Source of the DNA: Trichomonas tenax
Taxonomy: Eukaryota > Parabasalia > Trichomonadida > Trichomonadidae
Length of the DNA stretch: 64,000 nt
Direction: 5' to 3'
Assembly (NCBI GenBank): GCA_023091735.1
Contig: JALKBU010000103.1
Span: 1 to 64,000 of the forward strand
The notes below the pieces were generated by a model. It had not been told where the DNA came from. It searched no databases and saw nothing but the letters and a program-made list of their open reading frames with translations. Of the stretch, positions 18,895 through 29,153 are shown piece by piece; position 1 is the stretch's first letter; the number at the start of each line of letters is the position of its first letter. A program made the position numbers and the translations under genes.

Positions 18895-19225
18895 TAAAGA
18901 AAAATGGTAAACAAATTTTTATCAAAAATGCTTTAAATATAGCTATTTTATAATATATTAATAGCAAATTCATCAATATTTTTCAAAAATAGCAAAGATT
19001 TGAAACAGATCAAAATATTTTTTTAAGAAGCCATGAAAGTTGCTCAGCACTAACACATTCACTATTTTAATCAATTGTCAACTCCTCTGAGGTTGACTTT
19101 CAAAATATATTTGATCAAAATAAATTTTAACAATGTGATCCCTTAATATAGAAAAAAATGTCACAAAATCATCAATACAGCATGTACTCAATTCATGAGC
19201 TGTTAAAAACAAAAAATGTTTTAAT

Positions 19226-19435
19226 TGAATAAGGAAAGAGACTCACTGGCAATCACATCACACTCGATGTCGAAGCAACAGACCCCATTGAAGACGTGAA
19301 AGCTAAGATTCAGGACAAGGACTCGAAAAACAGCGTTTAATCTTCGCTGACAAGCAACTTGAAGATTGAAACATACTCCAGGACTACACAATTCAGGAAA
19401 ACTCAACATTCCACTTAGTATTAAGAGTTCGATGA
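19226..19435 (+). pseudogene. Ubiquitin pseudogene
   Basis: The plus strand reads ERLTGNHITLDVEATDPIED and on to KAKIQDKD, then shifts frame after losing bases at the GIPPDQQ position. It continues as KQRLIFADKQLED, stop, NILQDYTIQENSTFHLVL and RVR-stop. There is no start codon, one frameshift, one TGA at the glycine of LEDGN and no terminal diglycine. Its codons differ from the live ubiquitin-eL40 gene, so it probably came from a polyubiquitin unit. It is certainly not functional. Confidence 0.88.
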
Positions 19436-19692
19436 GACTGAAGATAATCACAAAATGTAAAATAAACATTTATATTCATTAAACATTTGATATATAAAGG
19501 AGAAACCTTCCACGCATTACAGTTATAATATCTACAATCATTATAGAACTAACTATATTTTTTTAATTTGTCACTTTAGACCCTATATAAATTGTAAGTC
19601 AAAATAATTTATTCAATTCAAATTTTTAGGGTGCAAAACGGCAAATTAGGAAAATGAAGTGATAATTTTGGCGGCACCGGGAAATCTGTTGG

Positions 19693-20088
19693 ATGGAAAA
19701 TCCTGATTTTGATCCTATTCCGCAAACATCGCCCATCCACAAACCGACGTTAGAGTTCGACTTTGACCTGGCGCTGAGCCTCCAGTCTCCACTTAGTGCA
19801 CCGATTTATGCAAATAATATTTCTCCGACAGGTTTGTTCGAGAAGTTTGATGACCCAGCGCTTCTCATGCCAACCGCTGACTACTCAATTCCAATGCAAA
19901 CGAAGCCAAGTCTAAAAACAACACAGAATAAGAACAAAGATCGGCCGAGCAAGAGGCCACGTCAAATCTACAGACCTTTTGTCTCTTTTGAAGCCTCAGA
20001 ATTAACAGTACACCAACTGAGATCTGTTCTTTCCCATCCTCCAAAGAGATCTCACAAATCTACAGAATCATCCTTCACTTCTATATAA
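19693..20088 (+). CDS. Small proline- and serine-rich protein, unknown
   Basis: This 131-residue protein is not recognised. The first 75 residues are rich in Pro, Leu and Asp (FDFDLALSLQSPL). A basic patch follows (NKDRPSKRPRQ) that could be a nuclear signal, and then VSFEASELTVHQLRSVLSHPP, which looks helical. It has no signal peptide or TM segment. The start is preceded by an unusually GC-rich stretch for this genome (GGCGGCACCGGGAAATC at 19671-19687). The gene lies at the edge of a pseudogene-rich region. Codon use is normal, so I take it as real. Confidence 0.5.
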   Translation: MENPDFDPIPQTSPIHKPTLEFDFDLALSLQSPLSAPIYANNISPTGLFEKFDDPALLMPTADYSIPMQTKPSLKTTQNKNKDRPSKRPRQIYRPFVSFEASELTVHQLRSVLSHPPKRSHKSTESSFTSI

Positions 20089-20352
20089 TAGATATATTAT
20101 TTATTTCTCTTTGTTTGTATTTCATAATAGATGAGCTGTTAAACAGTTAATTTTCTATCAATTTCGATTATTAACTCATTTAAGGTCGTTTAACGCTATA
20201 AATATGCTGGAATTTCTCTAAAATTACTATATCTTTAAAATTATTTCAAACAAATAAACTTAATTTTTCAATATTAATATTTAAATGATAAATTTTGATA
20301 TTAAAAACAGCAAAATTGTAATCTACACATGCGGTTTATTGATTTTCTTTAT

Positions 20353-21016
20353 TTAATTTCTGTTGATGAAGATTGAAGAGATTCTTTGCAAATGAAGAAC
20401 TTTGATTTTGTCATTGAGCAATAAATAACTTTCAGGACCACTCTCTGTTAAATCTAAAGTATAATTCACTGAACAGCTAACTAAAGGAAATGTCAGAGGA
20501 ACTTATTCTCCATTCGTGATTACAACTCCTTGAGTAATAGGCATTAAACCATCATAAGAGAAATTATCGATTTTACAATTTCTATCTGTTATACTTGAAC
20601 CAGAATGCCGAAAACTTTTCATTTCCATATGGTCCTTTAATTGTACAGTATTCAACGTAGACATAACTTATTGATGATATAATTCCATCTGCTGTTGACA
20701 CTTGTGAATTATTAAAAATAATACAATAGACAAAATGAAATTCTACAGCACGTCTTGAAGTGCAACTTGTTATCACCGCACTTTTTGCATAATTGCTTTC
20801 AAGTATCGAATAATTTACGGCACAAGATCCGATGTTTTCATACATAGACTAACCTGAGAACCAATTGCATACGTTTTTGGAAATGTTTGATGATTGAATT
20901 GTAGCAAGAGAGAACTGAAATGCTAAAAGATATCCATTCGTGTAATTGACGCCGTTGCAAACGGAACTTTCGATAACATGGCTCTGATTATCATAATTGG
21001 TTGAAAATGATGTCAG
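20353..21016 (-). pseudogene. Decayed surface-type repeat protein
   Basis: A minus-strand frame begins near 21016 (SLTSFSTNYDNQSHVIESSV), meets a TAG (NWFSG-stop), continues as SMYENIGSCAVNYSILESNY and EYCTIKGPYGNE, then shifts frame and runs SSITDRNCKIDNFSYDGLM to a TAA and on to 20353. Short Asn/Ser/Cys-rich strands recurring every 25-30 residues suggest a parallel beta-helix, as in the large Pmp/BspA-like surface families of trichomonads. Two stops and one frameshift show it is dead. The family name is inference from composition. Confidence 0.6.
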
Positions 21017-21019
21017 GGA

Positions 21020-21373
21020 ATGGAATCCATGAAATTTGGTGTGAAAAATAGTACTATGAAAGGTTCCAGAATTATTTTACAACAACATAAATACCAAGGT
21101 AAAAATATCGAATTACGTGATAGCTATTCTATCTTTACACAAAAATTGGCAAACTTTCCAATATGTTTCCCTGAAGCATTTGCTGATATGAATATCCATA
21201 TAGAACTTTTCCCATATAAATATTATAGTTATGATCGTGTAATTAATAACATTGGTATTATTTCAGATGTTGGACCAGAAGAATTACCATGGAATAATAA
21301 GCAAAAACAAACATTTGTAGAAAATATCGATAAAATTAATGGCTGTAGATTATATCATATCAATTATTTTTAA
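21020..21373 (+). pseudogene. Protein-primed DNA polymerase B fragment (Polinton/Maverick-like)
   Basis: A 117-codon frame encodes IELRDSYSIFTQKLANFP, then ELFPYKYYS and EELPWNNKQKQTF. This resembles the exonuclease-to-TPR region of protein-primed family B polymerases, in which a (K/R)DSY block and an FPYxxY block recur. Maverick/Polinton elements that carry such polymerases are abundant in Trichomonas. Nothing of the palm catalytic motifs (DxxSLYP, DTD) is present, so this is a fragment. It starts exactly where the oppositely oriented surface pseudogene begins, which suggests an insertion junction. Confidence 0.5.
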
Positions 21374-21967
21374 TATTGGAATGGCTTGAAATATGCAACA
21401 GCATTATGACATTTAGCTCAAACATGTTACATCTGCTATCCAATTTTTCGTTTGTTTTTTTCCCTCATTTTTAAAAGTTTTATCTACAATATTAGTATAT
21501 AATTCGAGGTTTTGATAAATATTTGCATATTAAACCCGGATTTATATCTAAAACAAAAATAAAAATTATATTTTGCGACGATAGATCCTTATTTGGCCGG
21601 AGCGGACCTTAATTTAGAAGTAGTTTTTTCTCAATGAATTTAATTATAATAATTATTATTGTTATATTATATACTATCTATGATTAAACTTGGGTGTTTT
21701 TGTCTATCACTCTTTTCCAATTATTACATGACAAATAGTATCACTTTCCATGCACGCTAAATTTTGCGATTTTGGGGAGACTTTTGAGAGAATTGAGCTT
21801 CGAATTTTGATGGAATGTCTCCCCTAATCCAGTTTGAAAAATTCAATGGATCAAGATTTATAAATTTTTATATATCCAGTTGCTAGACACACAGCAGATA
21901 CCAAAAACGCAAAAACTTCATAAAGGTTATATGCTTTCCCCGGCTGCCGGCACGTTATATTCAAAAA
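21374..21967. other. Spacer with a solitary TTAA-flanked repeat end and one motif copy
   Basis: 21591-21608 reads, on the minus strand from TTAA, GGTCCGCTCCGGCCAAAT, similar to the terminal repeats of the element at 32945-33684. No partner end was found. TTACATGACAAAT at 21725-21737 is a copy of the recurrent motif, 230 bases upstream of the PAP2 gene. Confidence 0.4.
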
Positions 21968-22753
21968 ATGCTCAACAACTGGTATTTCAAGCTAGACGTT
22001 CCGCATTTCATTCTCCTCATTGTGACAGTAATCACTATGGTCATCACGAGCTTAACGCGCCCAAATCCTCTATTTATACCATCTAACGATTCAAATTCTT
22101 ATTTCCCACATCCAGGAAAGAGCACGATTCCCACATGGCTTGTAATCGTGATGGTTGTTGTGATAGGACTGATTGTCATTCTTCTTCTTTTCGTGTTGTC
22201 GATTTGGTTTCCGACATTAATCAAAAGATTCAACATTTTTGCAGCGTTATGGAACTTTGGATTGGTGCTGACAGTTTCTACGACAATTGTCAACATTATC
22301 AAAAACTACGTAGGCAGAGCTCGCCCTGATATGTACGCATTATGCAGAAACAATGTTACGGGTGATTTTAGTTCATGCCCGGGCGTGAAAAGAGACGATT
22401 TTGAAGATAATTATCGCAGCTGGCCATCAGGACACTCTTCATCTTCAATGGCTGGTTTCTTATATATTGCATCTGTCGTTCAGAGAACTTTTATATGGAG
22501 CAAGACTATATCATCGTTTATAGTTTCACTTTTCATATTGCTTGCGCTTTATGTCGGTTCCACAAGAATTAGAGATTTCAAACATCACACAGACGACGTT
22601 TTAGCTGGTTTCTTTGTTGGATATCTCATATATAGCTTCATATGGTCCCAATGCAAGGGCTATGCTTTCGAATATATTTCAGATCAAGTTCATGCTGAGC
22701 CGCAGGACAATGAAGACGCATTACCGAAGGATGATGGCCAGGGCAGCCCATAA
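21968..22753 (+). CDS. PAP2-family lipid phosphate phosphatase
   Basis: The 261-residue membrane protein has the three PAP2 signature motifs in order: KNYVGRARP (KxxxxxxRP), WPSGHSSSS (PSGH) and STRIRDFKHHTDD (SRxxxxxHxxxD, with Thr for Ser). Six hydrophobic helices surround them. These enzymes remove phosphate from phosphatidic acid and related lipids at the outer or luminal face of membranes. The catalytic histidines and arginines are all present, so it should be active. The polar C-terminus (EPQDNEDALPKDDGQ) is cytosolic. The start at 21968 follows TTCAAAAA. A frame upstream (from 21880) overlaps it and is a shadow. Confidence 0.92.
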   Translation: MLNNWYFKLDVPHFILLIVTVITMVITSLTRPNPLFIPSNDSNSYFPHPGKSTIPTWLVIVMVVVIGLIVILLLFVLSIWFPTLIKRFNIFAALWNFGLVLTVSTTIVNIIKNYVGRARPDMYALCRNNVTGDFSSCPGVKRDDFEDNYRSWPSGHSSSSMAGFLYIASVVQRTFIWSKTISSFIVSLFILLALYVGSTRIRDFKHHTDDVLAGFFVGYLIYSFIWSQCKGYAFEYISDQVHAEPQDNEDALPKDDGQGSP

Positions 22754-23406
22754 TTTTTGTTGTTTTAGTAAACTTCTTATTTGTTTTGTAATAATATTTC
22801 AAGTTTTATGGATATACGATAAAAGTAGTGCAATCAGTATGCATAACGGCTTAGCGATCGTACACATCACAATGATATTAAACTTTTTTAAAATACTTTT
22901 TTTTTTTTGAAAAAAATCTTCAAATTTAAAATAATTACAGTGCTATTAACAGAATAAGGAGTAGGACGTTGTGGTATGGCATAAGCCACGAACAACGATA
23001 TTCCACATTTCATGAAACTTGTGTTTCATCATAGTTTGTTTTAAAATTTATTTGAAAAATTTAATGACATCTTGCAGTTAATTGATTATTTAGACATCAT
23101 TGCTTGCATTTATTGAAGCACTCATTATAGGTGAATCTAAGGGGACAAGCACAGATTCTTCAAGTTCTTTATTAATAAAATAGATTTCTTTCAAATCAGG
23201 ATGTTCAAATTATAAAAAATCATCATCAATTTTATTGTATTTGCCATTTAGTGTTTATGTTTTTAAGTTATTAGGATCAAATAAATTCATTCCAAGAGCA
23301 ACAATGAATATAATACTACATATCATAAAATGATTCCTATAGTTAATATCAGTCTTTAATAAGACATTGGAAAAAACACAGCACTTAATATATAAAAATG
23401 TAATTG
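22754..23406. other. Spacer without a clear gene
   Basis: AT-rich DNA with poly-T/poly-A runs around 22895-22915. It may hold more remnants of the decayed gene to its right, but I cannot read a protein in it. Confidence 0.3.
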
Positions 23407-23912
23407 TCAATAACCAAGATATATAGGGCTGATTTCCGGTCCTAAATTCAAATCAGGAAGTAATTTTAAGATACTATCATTCCTATATCGAAGCCAGATA
23501 TCAATAACATGAACAGGAATGTAGCGACCATCAGTTATACAATTAGGACCAGGAAATGCATTCGAAGACTCCCAACTTGATCAGGATCCTACAGCAAAAT
23601 GCCAAGCACCATGATTTGGATTGCCATCGATAATTGATTGAGAAGAGTTCCGAAAAGCAAGTCCTCTAAATATGACTTCATCATTTTATTCACAACGTGT
23701 ACATTGAGAAGGTATTTTCACTTCTTTTATAAAATCAGAGACAGTCGTTGAATAAAGGGGGTGCTAACTCTGATTGAAAAAAATATGATGCATCAGGAAA
23801 ATCTGTTGGATAAAGAGTTAAGAAATTATATTTGCCATCAATATAGAATCTAGATCCGAAGATGCTAAATCGATCAATTTCGTTTATAAATTTGACTTGA
23901 TTACAAGCAACG
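23407..23912 (-). pseudogene. Decayed surface-type protein gene
   Basis: On the minus strand, from 23912, VACNQVKFINEIDRFSIFG and DGKYNFLTLYPTDFPDASYF read well. After a frameshift near 23757 the text continues KEVKIPSQCTRCE-stop, then FRNSSQSIIDGNPNHGAWHF, a TGA, SSWESSNAFPGPNC and WLRYRND to a TGA at 23409-23407. There is one frameshift and two in-frame stops. The segments look like an extracellular beta-rich protein. I do not recognise the family. Confidence 0.5.
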
Positions 23913-24089
23913 CTCTAATCACGATCAAAGAATTATGATGAAATATTCTTAATCATGACGAAACATTTATTGTTCTTAATTTATATCCACTTACATTCCT
24001 TTCATTTTCTATAACATATATTCACATTCTTCATTCTGTCACTTTTACTTTACCTGACGACTATCATAGAAATCTTAAATACCTTTGTT

Positions 24090-24620
24090 AGAAGAGCAAT
24101 TCATTTATTTATACTTGTTAATCCCGAAAAAGAATAGCATCATTTTTTTAATCCTACAATCAAGTGTGAATTTGACTTTAGACCTTCATGGTTTTTGATC
24201 CAAACTCAAATTCTAGATACTAATGGAACTAATTAACATATATATATCGAAAAATATAAAGAAAATTAAGGAATATCAGCAGAGCTTCATAAATGCTAAA
24301 ATTTTCACATTTAATATCTTTTTCTTTTTTTGTGATACATCGTCAAACCAGAAATACTGAATTGAAATGATATGAATTCCTGTTCATTTTTAGAAGAGCA
24401 GATCATTTATTTGAATCATTGTATGATGATTTCTTTCTATAACATAATCAGAAATGATTTCGACTCCTGCTATTCAAAACATTTTGATCAAAACTCGATT
24501 ATATGATGCTATTGGAACCGATTAACACATATCTTTATATGTAAAGAAAATTACAATTAGTGAGCAGAGATTCATGAATATTGAAGTTTCATGTTCAAAA
24601 AATATTCATTTTCTAAAGCA
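24090..24620. repeat. Diverged direct duplication, about 220 bases per copy
   Basis: The stretch from 24090 (TTAGAAGAGCAATTCATTTA) to about 24310 resembles the one from 24390 (TTAGAAGAGCAGATCATTTA) to about 24620. Shared blocks include TTGATC-AAACTC, ATGGAAC-ATTAACA, TATAAAGAAAATTA and AGCAGAG-TTCAT. The copies are in the same orientation, about 300 bases apart, and have small gaps. They are non-coding. Confidence 0.5.
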
Positions 24621-24719
24621 GTGTTTAAGATAATAAAAATCAACATTTTGATATGTTTCTAAGCTGTGTAAATATAATATAGAATAATTTTTATATCGAA
24701 CAAAAAAATATTATTAAAA

Positions 24720-25652
24720 TTAATTAACTCCAAAGAGCAGTGTCAAATCATGTGTAACTGCAGACGGTGGAATTGGCCCTTTCTCTGTTAGAAGCAGTGT
24801 AATGAATTGTGGTGGAGTATAATCAAATTCTTGTCCTTTGCAATCGATATTTTCGTCATCTTCGTTTAACCCGCAAGCTTGGTAGTCAACATTGCGTTGG
24901 AGATCTGCAAGATCGCTTGAACTCAAGATAAATTTTCTCATAAATTTATAAGTTTCGCAAACAACGTAAACTGGTTTGCTATGTATTGAGGCCATGACAC
25001 ACATCGTGTATGTACCAACAGGAGCAAGAATTCCACCATCTTGTGTGACAGAGTCAGTTCCAAGTAATAGAACGTCGACGTTAGGCATAATAAGGCCTAC
25101 CATGGAATCTGGAATGATGGTCGTCTTGATGTTCTCTTTAGACAGTAAATTTCGCGCCATCTTGGCTCCATCATCAAGTGGCCTTCCTTCTGTGATATAG
25201 ACGTGGAACTGGCGTCCATCAGCAATGGCAAGCGTCAGCATGTCGAGGACCAGTGAGTCGTAGCCTCTCGTTAAGATTGTGGCTCCATGCGGAATGAATT
25301 CGTAAAAATTTGCAGGAATTCCCTTGAGAATGTCCTCGGATTCCCTGGAGAGCTTGTTTGCATGGTGTACGAACTGAGATTTCCAGTCTGTGCCTTGACC
25401 ACCTGATGCTTTTGATAAACTCGCCTTGAAAACTTGAACGACGCTGTCAAAGTGGATCGGGAGGTGAGGGCAGCTCTGCTTGATAGCTTTGACGAGGTTA
25501 TTAATTTCGATTTCCAAGCCAGCCATTGTAGAAGAGTCAGATTCCTCCACGACTTTGGAGAGAATGGAAACCATCGAAACACCGATGGAGACGTCCTCGA
25601 ATTTCTGCTTAAATTCGTTCACGAACTTCTCAATCTTGTTAAAATCACTCAT
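24720..25652 (-). CDS. EIF2B1: Translation initiation factor eIF2B subunit alpha
   Basis: The 310-residue protein matches the regulatory alpha subunit of eIF2B, the GDP-GTP exchange factor for eIF2. It has an N-terminal helical domain (about 1-115) and a C-terminal Rossmann-like domain. The latter shows family blocks IPHGATILTRGYDSLVLDML, VYITEGRPLDDGAKMA, VDVLLLGTDSVTQDGGILAPVGTYTM and KPVYVVCETYKF. The TEGRP and GADxV-type (here GTDSV) motifs fit alpha rather than beta or delta. The C-terminal YTPPQFITLLLTEKG also matches. The expected role is sensing phosphorylated eIF2-alpha. The start at 25652 is preceded by AAAGTGACAA. Confidence 0.9.
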   Translation of the reverse strand: MSDFNKIEKFVNEFKQKFEDVSIGVSMVSILSKVVEESDSSTMAGLEIEINNLVKAIKQSCPHLPIHFDSVVQVFKASLSKASGGQGTDWKSQFVHHANKLSRESEDILKGIPANFYEFIPHGATILTRGYDSLVLDMLTLAIADGRQFHVYITEGRPLDDGAKMARNLLSKENIKTTIIPDSMVGLIMPNVDVLLLGTDSVTQDGGILAPVGTYTMCVMASIHSKPVYVVCETYKFMRKFILSSSDLADLQRNVDYQACGLNEDDENIDCKGQEFDYTPPQFITLLLTEKGPIPPSAVTHDLTLLFGVN

Positions 25653-25708
25653 TTGTCACTTTTAGATTTTTGCACATTTATTGACACTTTTTATATTTTC
25701 TAGAAAAA

Positions 25709-25721
25709 TGACGTGTAAAAT
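25709..25721 (-). promoter_or_regulatory. Motif copy upstream of eIF2B-alpha
   Basis: TGACGTGTAAAAT (ATTTTACACGTCA on the coding strand) lies 57 bases before the eIF2B-alpha ATG. A TATGTCAAAAATG stretch at 25737 is a weaker relative. Confidence 0.4.
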
Positions 25722-25910
25722 ATTTTTGAAGTTTATATGTCAAAAATGCATTTTTGACATCAAAAAACTTGGAGTCCATTAACACATATTGCTTAGAATG
25801 TTGCATAAATTTACATATTATCGAGTCATTCCTTCGCATATCAATTGCTGTTATTGTTTATTGGCCTAGTTTAGGGGAAGCCACTAGAAAGCATATCAGA
25901 ATACATCAAT

Positions 25911-26853
25911 GTGCTTCATTCACGAATCAATAGAATGAGAGATGTGATCGCGAATTTAAATGCAACAATCGAAAGTCTCAAAGCTTCGAAGCCTCAAGAA
26001 GGTAATTCGAGAAATAGAGAAAGTGCAATTCAAAGTGATTATTTCCAATCGATTGATGTGAAACGATACCAAAATTATATCTTAAACATCCTTCAAAATC
26101 ACAAAGAAATTGTCACTCCAGAAAGTACTCAAATTTTATTTGGCATCACAAATTTTGATAGTGCATATTCGCTATTTTGTAATCTCAGCGAAAACAATGA
26201 TAAAGAGGCGATTAAGATTGCGTGCAATCTTGGACTCTGCGAAACTAAGAATAAGTTGTTAGAGACAGTTTTGATGCATGCTTCAAGAAAAGGCAATCTT
26301 GGTCTTGTAAAGAGTTTAATCGAAAATGGTTGCGATTTAAAGGCTATTAATAAATGGGGTAACAATGCTCTTGTATTAGCGTGCGTTGATTATAGGCCAG
26401 AAGTTATGTCATATTTAATCGAAAACGGTTTCGATGTCAATTCTAAAAATAATCTGAACCTCGAATGCGCATACTATGCAGCAAAATTTGGCAACCTAGA
26501 CTTCCTTAAGCTATTAGATTCAAAAGGAGCACATCTTAATAACAAATCAAAAAATGGATTAAATCTGATTCATGCCACAGTGTGGTGCGAAAAAGCAGGT
26601 GTTTTATCTGTTATTGACTATCTATTATCCAAAGGCATAGATATTAATGAAAATTATAACAGAAATGATAACAGCGCTTCACTTTGCTGTCAAATATGAC
26701 AATGTTACTGTATTAGAATATCTCATTAAATGCGGAGCATAACTTAATGAAAGAACAACATCAAGAAAGACGCCACTTGATTTAGCGAAAACAGGCAAAG
26801 ACATTAAGTATGAAAGAATTCGAGAAATCCTTGTTAATGCAGGCGCTATATAA
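25911..26853 (+). pseudogene. Broken ankyrin-repeat protein gene
   Basis: The frame from 25911 has no in-frame ATG before 25935. It reads an N-terminal helical region, then ankyrin repeats such as LMHASRKGNLGLVKSLIENG, NALVLACVDYRPEVMSYLIE and CAYYAAKFGNLDFLKLL. At about 26670 the frame shifts. The new frame reads ITALHFAVKYDNVTVLEYLI and KCGA, meets a TAA, then resumes LNERTTSRKTPLDLAKTGKD to a stop at 26853. So there is one frameshift and one nonsense codon. Trichomonads have very many ankyrin genes of this layout. The 5' end also looks truncated, because the family usually has a longer N-terminal part. Confidence 0.85.
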
Positions 26854-27306
26854 CTTTATTATAAAAATTTTAACGTTCCTTCACGAGGTGGCGTAACTTT
26901 TTATGTTAATTGAAAAGTAAATTTGGATATTCTTGTAGTAATGTTGATATATAGCATTCTTTTATTTACTAAAACCATAACTCCAGATTCACTTTCCATT
27001 GTCAAAATGAGTTAACATTTTTGCTGTTTACACTGTTTCAAACACTCTTCCGAATATAAGATATTATGATAAACAATATACCATATGGATTTCTTAAATA
27101 CAAACAATTTCATGCATGAAGCAATCACAATAATGTTAGCATCTGGAGAATGTTCATTAGCACAAAGCAACAAACAACTCGATGATAAAGTAACCAAAAT
27201 TTTTTAGTGCTTATTATTTGATTTGCTGACATCGAATGATATGCTTTGTTATGATGTGAATGATTTTTGATTGCAAACAGTAAATAGAGGTTTTAATTAA
27301 CAAAAA
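26854..27306. other. Spacer, no gene accepted
   Basis: Low-complexity AT-rich DNA. A short plus-strand frame ending at 27207 (NNFMHEAITIMLASGECSLA) could be a further gene remnant, but it is too short to call. Confidence 0.3.
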
Positions 27307-28860
27307 TTAAATTGATGAAATTTTCCTTCCTGAAAAGGAATGTGTACTCTTCTTGAAGTTAGATTCTTTGAATCCGGACATTTTTCCTGGCATTGATTCT
27401 TCAGCAAATTGGATATCGAAGCTGAATGCAATTGTTCTGTCCAAATATTTCGTGCTGAGGCGCGACATTCTATCAACGAGGTCATAAGGAATGAACCAGT
27501 ATCCACAAGTGTCATCAACCTTAGGGATAACAGATGGCTCGAAAGCATCGTTCATTCTTTCAACAGGAAGGTCTTTGATGATAAGCAATGACATGTTGGT
27601 ACTATTAAGTTGTGCAACAGCTGGGTATCCATCATAATTCAAGCTATTATATTGACTATCTGAAGGAATTTGGATCATTGAATAGCGATTTTGTTTCGAG
27701 CAATATGCAGTATTAATGCAATTGAGTTGCGTTACAGGAACAGCTCTAACTGATTCACTATTGGAAGGAATCGCAGGACATTTGTTGAAGTCCAAATTCT
27801 CCTGCAAACATGAAAGTTTGACACCAATCCAGTTCTTGGAATCTCTATAATTCGGACATAATTTATATGCATCTGATGATATTTGTTCACCAAGATAGTA
27901 GTTGATAGAGTTGCCAACAGTTATTGATAGAGATGATCGAGCAATAAAGCCGCCTGTTGGATATTTCATGTAATCAACATTGAGTTTTCCTTGTGATGAA
28001 ACAAATGTATCAGAATAACCAACAATAATGAAATTCATTGGATCTCCTGCTTGAATATGATCAGGAACGAAGAATTCGCCAGACATTGTGTATGATCTTT
28101 CTGTTGTAACACTGCAATACGAAATATCATTCGAATTAGAGTCCGGACATGTGACAGTCTTAGATTTGCATTGTTCATTTGCATTATCTGCGCATTTAGT
28201 ATATTTCTTGTTAAGTGGCTCGGGCATTGAGAATAAAACAGGTTTTTGATATTTATACAATAATAATTTGATATCTTGAACGTTCATTGCCCATCCGTTT
28301 GTCGAAACGCTATATTTGATGTATTCTTTAGGATTTGCTTGACTGCAATCGTAATAATTTCCATTTTTCGGACAGTTTGAAGTTGGAATTATTCCTTCTT
28401 TGAATTCTTGTGAGTTTTTGAGTAAATCTGGTATTAAGGCAACAGAGGCTTTCGCTTTTTCATCAGATACATTGAAGAATTTGCAAGCTTTCGTCGGATT
28501 TGATTTTGAACATTCTTTCGCAATCCTTTTCTTGAGATATGCTTCAGAAAATTCAACGTAATTATTTAGGTTGGTTGAATATCCGAGTTTTGAGGATTGA
28601 TACCGATAATTCATTTCCATTAACGAAACGAAAGTGTCAATCCATGAAAATTCGTATGATTCAAGGTTTTTGATTGGAGTATCGAATAATTCTTCTATAG
28701 AATAGAACTCAGGACGATCATAACTTGGATATTCGATCGGAATTTCAGTTTTGGTTTGAGTAAGCATCGAAATAATTGCAGCAATAACTGTAATGCAACA
28801 TGTTAAAGAAACAATTGTGATTATATTTGTCTTGAAATAATTTGGTGAGAAAAGAAACAT
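27307..28860 (-). CDS. Papain-fold-like type II membrane protein, catalytic residues apparently lost
   Basis: From the first true ATG (28860) the protein is 517 residues. A TM anchor lies at about residues 12-36, followed by a large Cys-rich external domain. Several segments recall C1 (papain) peptidases: SWIDTFVSLMEMNYRY at the position of the active-site Cys helix, YVEFSEAYLKK like the LSEQxL block, GWAMNVQDIKLLLYKYQKPV, and NFIIVGYSDTF like the HAVxxVGY block. At the catalytic positions I see Trp/Ile instead of Cys, and Asn for His. So it is probably an inactive surface protein on a papain scaffold. The upstream TTG-initiated frame overlaps the promoter motif. The fold assignment is inference. 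Confidence 0.5.
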   Translation of the reverse strand: MFLFSPNYFKTNIITIVSLTCCITVIAAIISMLTQTKTEIPIEYPSYDRPEFYSIEELFDTPIKNLESYEFSWIDTFVSLMEMNYRYQSSKLGYSTNLNNYVEFSEAYLKKRIAKECSKSNPTKACKFFNVSDEKAKASVALIPDLLKNSQEFKEGIIPTSNCPKNGNYYDCSQANPKEYIKYSVSTNGWAMNVQDIKLLLYKYQKPVLFSMPEPLNKKYTKCADNANEQCKSKTVTCPDSNSNDISYCSVTTERSYTMSGEFFVPDHIQAGDPMNFIIVGYSDTFVSSQGKLNVDYMKYPTGGFIARSSLSITVGNSINYYLGEQISSDAYKLCPNYRDSKNWIGVKLSCLQENLDFNKCPAIPSNSESVRAVPVTQLNCINTAYCSKQNRYSMIQIPSDSQYNSLNYDGYPAVAQLNSTNMSLLIIKDLPVERMNDAFEPSVIPKVDDTCGYWFIPYDLVDRMSRLSTKYLDRTIAFSFDIQFAEESMPGKMSGFKESNFKKSTHSFSGRKISSI

Positions 28861-28878
28861 AAAAATAAAAATTGTCAA

Positions 28879-28892
28879 TTTACGTGACAAAG
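28879..28892 (+). promoter_or_regulatory. Motif copy upstream of the papain-like gene
   Basis: TTTACGTGACAAAG lies 19 bases before the ATG at 28860 (minus strand), another placement very near a start codon. Confidence 0.4.
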
Positions 28893-29153
28893 AAATCTTT
28901 GTTTTATGGGGCTTGAGTCTTTACCAGCATTCTTAAGTGAAGGAAGGCATTTATTTTTTATAATTTTCATTTATAATATTAATTTGATTTAATGTAAATA
29001 TTCGAATTGAACATAATTAAATTGAAGTATGCGATTTAGTGGCATTGCATAGTTTATGAATCATTTCCAAATTGTTCAATGTAAAGATAAACAATCAAAA
29101 AAACATTTTTGCTTTTTTGGTGAATAACTATAATATCTGTAGCCAATGGAGGA

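Noticed and set aside
20176..20195. TTTAAGGTCGTTTAACGC as the partner of the solo end at 21.6 kb
   Set aside because: Only the first few bases match the terminal repeat; too weak.
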